Shown here: piece by piece, positions 13,035 to 15,568 of the stretch
Layout: each line of letters opens with the position of its first letter
Position numbering within the stretch: the first letter of the stretch is position 1
Assembly: GCA_904502145.1 (NCBI GenBank)
Contig: CAJGDH010000019.1
Location: 1 to 15,568, forward strand
Source: an uncultured Eubacterium sp.
GTDB taxonomy: Bacteria > Bacillota > Clostridia > Lachnospirales > Lachnospiraceae
Reading direction: 5' to 3'
DNA length: 15,568 nt
Notes under the pieces: model-generated
Database searches by the model: none
Seen by the model: only the letters and a program-made list of their open reading frames with translations
What the model was told of the DNA's origin: nothing
Program-made: the position numbers and the translations under genes

Positions 13035-14180
13035 TCAGTTCATATATTTTTCGTACTCTCTGTCAAGAGCTTTTGCGATGGTCTCACGCTGGATCTCGTT
13101 GGTTCCTTCAAAGATGGTGAAGATCCTTGCATCACGGTAAAGCTTCTCTACCGGATATTCACGGGAGTAGCCGTATCCGCCGAATACCTGGATGGCTTTA
13201 GCGGTAACTTCCTGCATAGCCTCTGTTACGAATGCCTTAACGATGGAACCTTCTTTACGAACATTCATGCCTGCATCGATCATCTTCATGGTGTTGTTTA
13301 CCAGGCAGCGGGATGTCTCGGTCAGGATGGCCATGTCAGCCAGGAGAGCCTGAACAAGCTGCTGTTTGATGATCGGTTTGCCGAACTGTACACGAACCTT
13401 GGCATATTTGACTGCTTCGTCAAGTGCACGCTGCATAAGGCCTACACCCATGGTAGCGATAAAAGCACGGGATACGTTAAGACCGTTCAAAGCAACCTTG
13501 AGGCCCTGGCCTTTAACGCCGACGATCCTGCTTTCCGGAACAACAACGTCCTCAAAGATGAGGTCTGTTGTGTTGGACATACGGAAGCCCATCTTATCCT
13601 CATGAGCACCGATGGAGAATCCGGGTGTATCCCTGTCGATCAGGAATGCGGTGATTCCTTCTTCAGGAGTCTTGAAGAATGCTACATAAAGGGATGCGCA
13701 CTCGCCGTTTGTTGCGAAACATTTTGTTCCGTTAAGAATATAGTTGCCTTTGCCATCCGGAACAGCTGTGCCACGAAGAGCACCTGCGTCGGAACCTGCA
13801 CCCGGCTCTGTGATAGCGAAGCAGGCAAACTTACCTTCTGCGATAACGTCTGCGAAATACTGAGCCTGCTCCGGTGTACCGGACTGGATTACGTTACGAA
13901 GGGCAACGAATGTAGTAACGATGGTATCTGCGAAACCTACATCGTATTTACCGATCTCTTCAAAGATCATGGCTGTGGTCTCATAGTCCATTCCTGCTCC
14001 GCCGTACTCTTCCGGAATCTCAAGCATATGAAGGCCCATCTCAAAGAAGGGGTCAAAAAGCTCTACAGGAGTGATACCGGTCTTGTCGCATTCTGCAACA
14101 TGGGGTTTTAATTCTCTTTCGCAAAGGTCATGGACCATATCGATCAGGGATTTCTGGTCTTCTGTGTAAAGTAATGCCAT
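13035..14180 (-). CDS. Acyl-CoA dehydrogenase (canonical short-chain type)
   Basis: This 381-residue FAD flavoprotein catalyses alpha-beta desaturation of an acyl-CoA, or the reverse. Every standard motif is present: IPEEYGGAGMDYE (55-67), the FAD-binding signature FAITEPGAGSDA (121-132), RVQFGKPI (263-270), QVFGGYGYSREYPVEKLYRDAR (starting at 331) and IFEGTNEIQR with catalytic Glu358. Length and motifs match butyryl- or glutaryl-type enzymes. The ATG at 14180 follows AAGGAG at an 8-nt spacing. The 148 bp upstream, after the OYE-like gene, hold a T-run without a strong hairpin and no convincing promoter, so read-through from that gene is likely. It differs clearly from the other dehydrogenase in this window, which suggests two distinct redox steps. 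Electron-transfer flavoprotein genes are not in view. Substrate unknown. Confidence 0.95.
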   Translation of the reverse strand: MALLYTEDQKSLIDMVHDLCERELKPHVAECDKTGITPVELFDPFFEMGLHMLEIPEEYGGAGMDYETTAMIFEEIGKYDVGFADTIVTTFVALRNVIQSGTPEQAQYFADVIAEGKFACFAITEPGAGSDAGALRGTAVPDGKGNYILNGTKCFATNGECASLYVAFFKTPEEGITAFLIDRDTPGFSIGAHEDKMGFRMSNTTDLIFEDVVVPESRIVGVKGQGLKVALNGLNVSRAFIATMGVGLMQRALDEAVKYAKVRVQFGKPIIKQQLVQALLADMAILTETSRCLVNNTMKMIDAGMNVRKEGSIVKAFVTEAMQEVTAKAIQVFGGYGYSREYPVEKLYRDARIFTIFEGTNEIQRETIAKALDREYEKYMN

Positions 14181-14328
14181 AGTTACAACTCCTTTTCCTT
14201 AAATAGCTTTGTTTTACGTACCATACTAAGTACTTTAAATCTAACATAGGGATATTGGAAAAACAAATTGAAAAAACTTTGTCATTCAAATGCAATCCAT
14301 CGACTGAAGTTATCATTCGGCCCCGGAT

Positions 14329-15568
14329 TTATCTGAAACCGTGTTTTTCCAGCACATCCAGGATGCCCCTGCCTTCTTCCGTACCTTCGATGATCCTGCG
14401 GGCTCTCTTGCTGTCACCTATGTTCATGACCGCAACGGGAGTGTTCTCATATTTTTCGTTGATGGCCTCGAGCAGCGGATTGTAGGCTTTCATGCCCAGG
14501 CAGACGAAGCCGTAATCGAAGAAGAGGTCTTCCGGTCCTTCCGGAGTCTCCACATGGAAATGGTCTGCAGCGACTTCCATGAGTTTTGTGTTGATGTACT
14601 GTTTTACCTCATGGTCTTTCATCATGGTGGTAGTGTCTGCCTTGGTAACCGGATCCAGGCCGTTGCCGATGATGGGCATCATCTCAACGATGCTGCAGGC
14701 GGCCCCGCGTTTTGCGAAGAATTCCACAACGTCAAGACCTACGGCACCTCCGCCGATGACAACCACTTTCTTACCCTTGAGGTCATCGCCGTACTCGTTG
14801 ACCTTCTCGATCATGCCGAGGATGGAAGCCACTTTGGAATCGGGCTGATCCACGTTCTCCTTGATTCCCTTGATCGGAGGAAGAAGGGGATCGGATCCTG
14901 TGGCATTGACGACGATATCCGGTTTGAAGCTGTCGATCAGTTCAAGATCCGCAGCGGTATTCTTCAGAATGAAAAGGTTGTGAAGCTTGGATGCCCTGTG
15001 GATCAGGTATTTGGGGAAGTCCCCCAGACGTTTCTTGTCCGGGATCTTGGAGATCTCTGCGGAAAGTCCGCCCAGGTAGGCCTTCTTCTCAATGAGGACG
15101 ACCGTACATCCCACTTCCGCGGCGGTACATGCTGCTTCGAGACCGGCGGTACCTCCGCCTACCACAACCACGTTGCATGGACGTTTGATCTTCTTGTCCG
15201 CATAATCCTCACCGCAGGTGACCGCCGGGTTGACGGTACATCTCATAGGTCTGTTGATACCGATACGGTGGCCTGCGCAGCCGATGTTGCAGGAGATACA
15301 TTTTCTGAGATCATCCTCACGGCCGTATTCCACTTTGTTTACCCATTCGGGTTCCGCGATCAGTCCGCGGCCCATGCCGATGAAATCAGCGTCACCGCAG
15401 GCAAGCTTCTCTTCCACCACCTTGGGATCACGGTAGTTGCCCATGGAGATACATGGTTTGCCGAATTTATCCCTGACGGCACGTGCCATGAAGGAACGCC
15501 ATCCGTCCGGAAGGTAGTTCGCGTCGATCTGGAACTGGATGGATCCGTTCAGACCTGCGGAACAGTCA
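14329..15568 (-). CDS. Old-yellow-enzyme/2,4-dienoyl-CoA reductase-like Fe-S flavoprotein, C-terminal part (5' end off the window)
   Basis: This is an NAD(P)H-dependent reductase of the FMN/FAD/[4Fe-4S] family that includes 2,4-dienoyl-CoA reductase, 2-enoate reductase, BaiCD and BaiH. It saturates activated C=C bonds. The frame stays open to the right edge, reading NYLPDGWRSF before the first internal ATG at 15489. About 413 codons are visible, with perhaps 250 missing. Seen in order: the end of the TIM barrel with FIGMGRGLIAEPEWVNK; four Fe-S cysteines (C-x2-C-x3-C-x12-C within CISCNIGCAGHR...MRC); an FAD Rossmann motif VVVVGGGTAGLEAA; and a second dinucleotide motif VVVIGGGAVGLDVVEF. The stop is TAA at 14329, and the acyl-CoA dehydrogenase gene follows after 148 bp. 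It would be the ring- or chain-reducing step of the proposed pathway. The exact substrate is unknown. Confidence 0.93.
   Translation of the reverse strand, partial: DCSAGLNGSIQFQIDANYLPDGWRSFMARAVRDKFGKPCISMGNYRDPKVVEEKLACGDADFIGMGRGLIAEPEWVNKVEYGREDDLRKCISCNIGCAGHRIGINRPMRCTVNPAVTCGEDYADKKIKRPCNVVVVGGGTAGLEAACTAAEVGCTVVLIEKKAYLGGLSAEISKIPDKKRLGDFPKYLIHRASKLHNLFILKNTAADLELIDSFKPDIVVNATGSDPLLPPIKGIKENVDQPDSKVASILGMIEKVNEYGDDLKGKKVVVIGGGAVGLDVVEFFAKRGAACSIVEMMPIIGNGLDPVTKADTTTMMKDHEVKQYINTKLMEVAADHFHVETPEGPEDLFFDYGFVCLGMKAYNPLLEAINEKYENTPVAVMNIGDSKRARRIIEGTEEGRGILDVLEKHGFR

Noticed and set aside
13027..13047. ATATATGA/TCATATAT hairpin over the stop of the canonical acyl-CoA dehydrogenase
   Set aside because: It is entirely AT-rich with no T-run, and a far stronger terminator lies 47 bp further on.
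2261..15568. Identity as a bile acid (bai) operon
   Set aside because: The ligase, CoA-transferase and OYE-type reductase types are shared, but no BaiE dehydratase or BaiA short-chain dehydrogenase is seen, and two acyl-CoA dehydrogenases and a TTT transporter are foreign to that operon.

Overview
The window comes from a low-to-moderate GC Gram-positive anaerobe, most likely a gut-type member of the Clostridia. The signs are strong AGGAGG-type ribosome binding sites, sigma-A-like promoters, hairpin-plus-T-run terminators, and a gene set that fits strictly anaerobic acyl-CoA metabolism. This placement is inference. All thirteen genes lie on the minus strand, so transcription runs from right to left. 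Both edge genes are cut by the window.

Reading in the direction of transcription: (1) 15568-14329, the C-terminal two thirds of an old-yellow-enzyme/2,4-dienoyl-CoA reductase-like iron-sulfur flavoprotein; (2) 14180-13035, a canonical acyl-CoA dehydrogenase ending at a strong terminator; (3) 12781-9574, an acyl-CoA ligase, a desulforedoxin-like two-domain cysteine protein and a LysR regulator packed as one operon with its own promoter and terminator; (4) 9370-6817, a divergent acyl-CoA dehydrogenase and a CaiB/BaiF-type family III CoA-transferase, with a stable hairpin between them; (5) 6596-2261, tctC-tctB-tctA of a tripartite tricarboxylate-type (TTT) transporter plus an MFS permease, with a near-consensus promoter and a terminator; (6) 1948-1, a Gfo/Idh/MocA oxidoreductase and a MATE efflux pump cut by the left edge.

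Together the genes look like one dedicated pathway for an organic acid. The TTT system and the MFS carrier would import the acid, and the ligase would activate it to a CoA thioester. The two acyl-CoA dehydrogenases and the OYE-type flavoenzyme would oxidise or reduce the ring or chain. The family III CoA-transferase would pass CoA from product to fresh substrate, as in the carnitine (cai) and bile acid (bai) systems. The LysR protein is the obvious local regulator. The substrate cannot be read from sequence. The set matches neither the cai operon (no BCCT carrier or CaiD seen) nor the bai operon (no BaiE or BaiA seen). A hydroaromatic, phenylpropanoid or other plant- or host-derived carboxylate is a reasonable guess.

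The most unusual items are the desulforedoxin-like protein with a second four-cysteine cluster, and a near-identical 17-19 bp DNA element at the tct and ligase promoters. No RNA genes, CRISPR arrays, insertion sequences or phage genes were seen.
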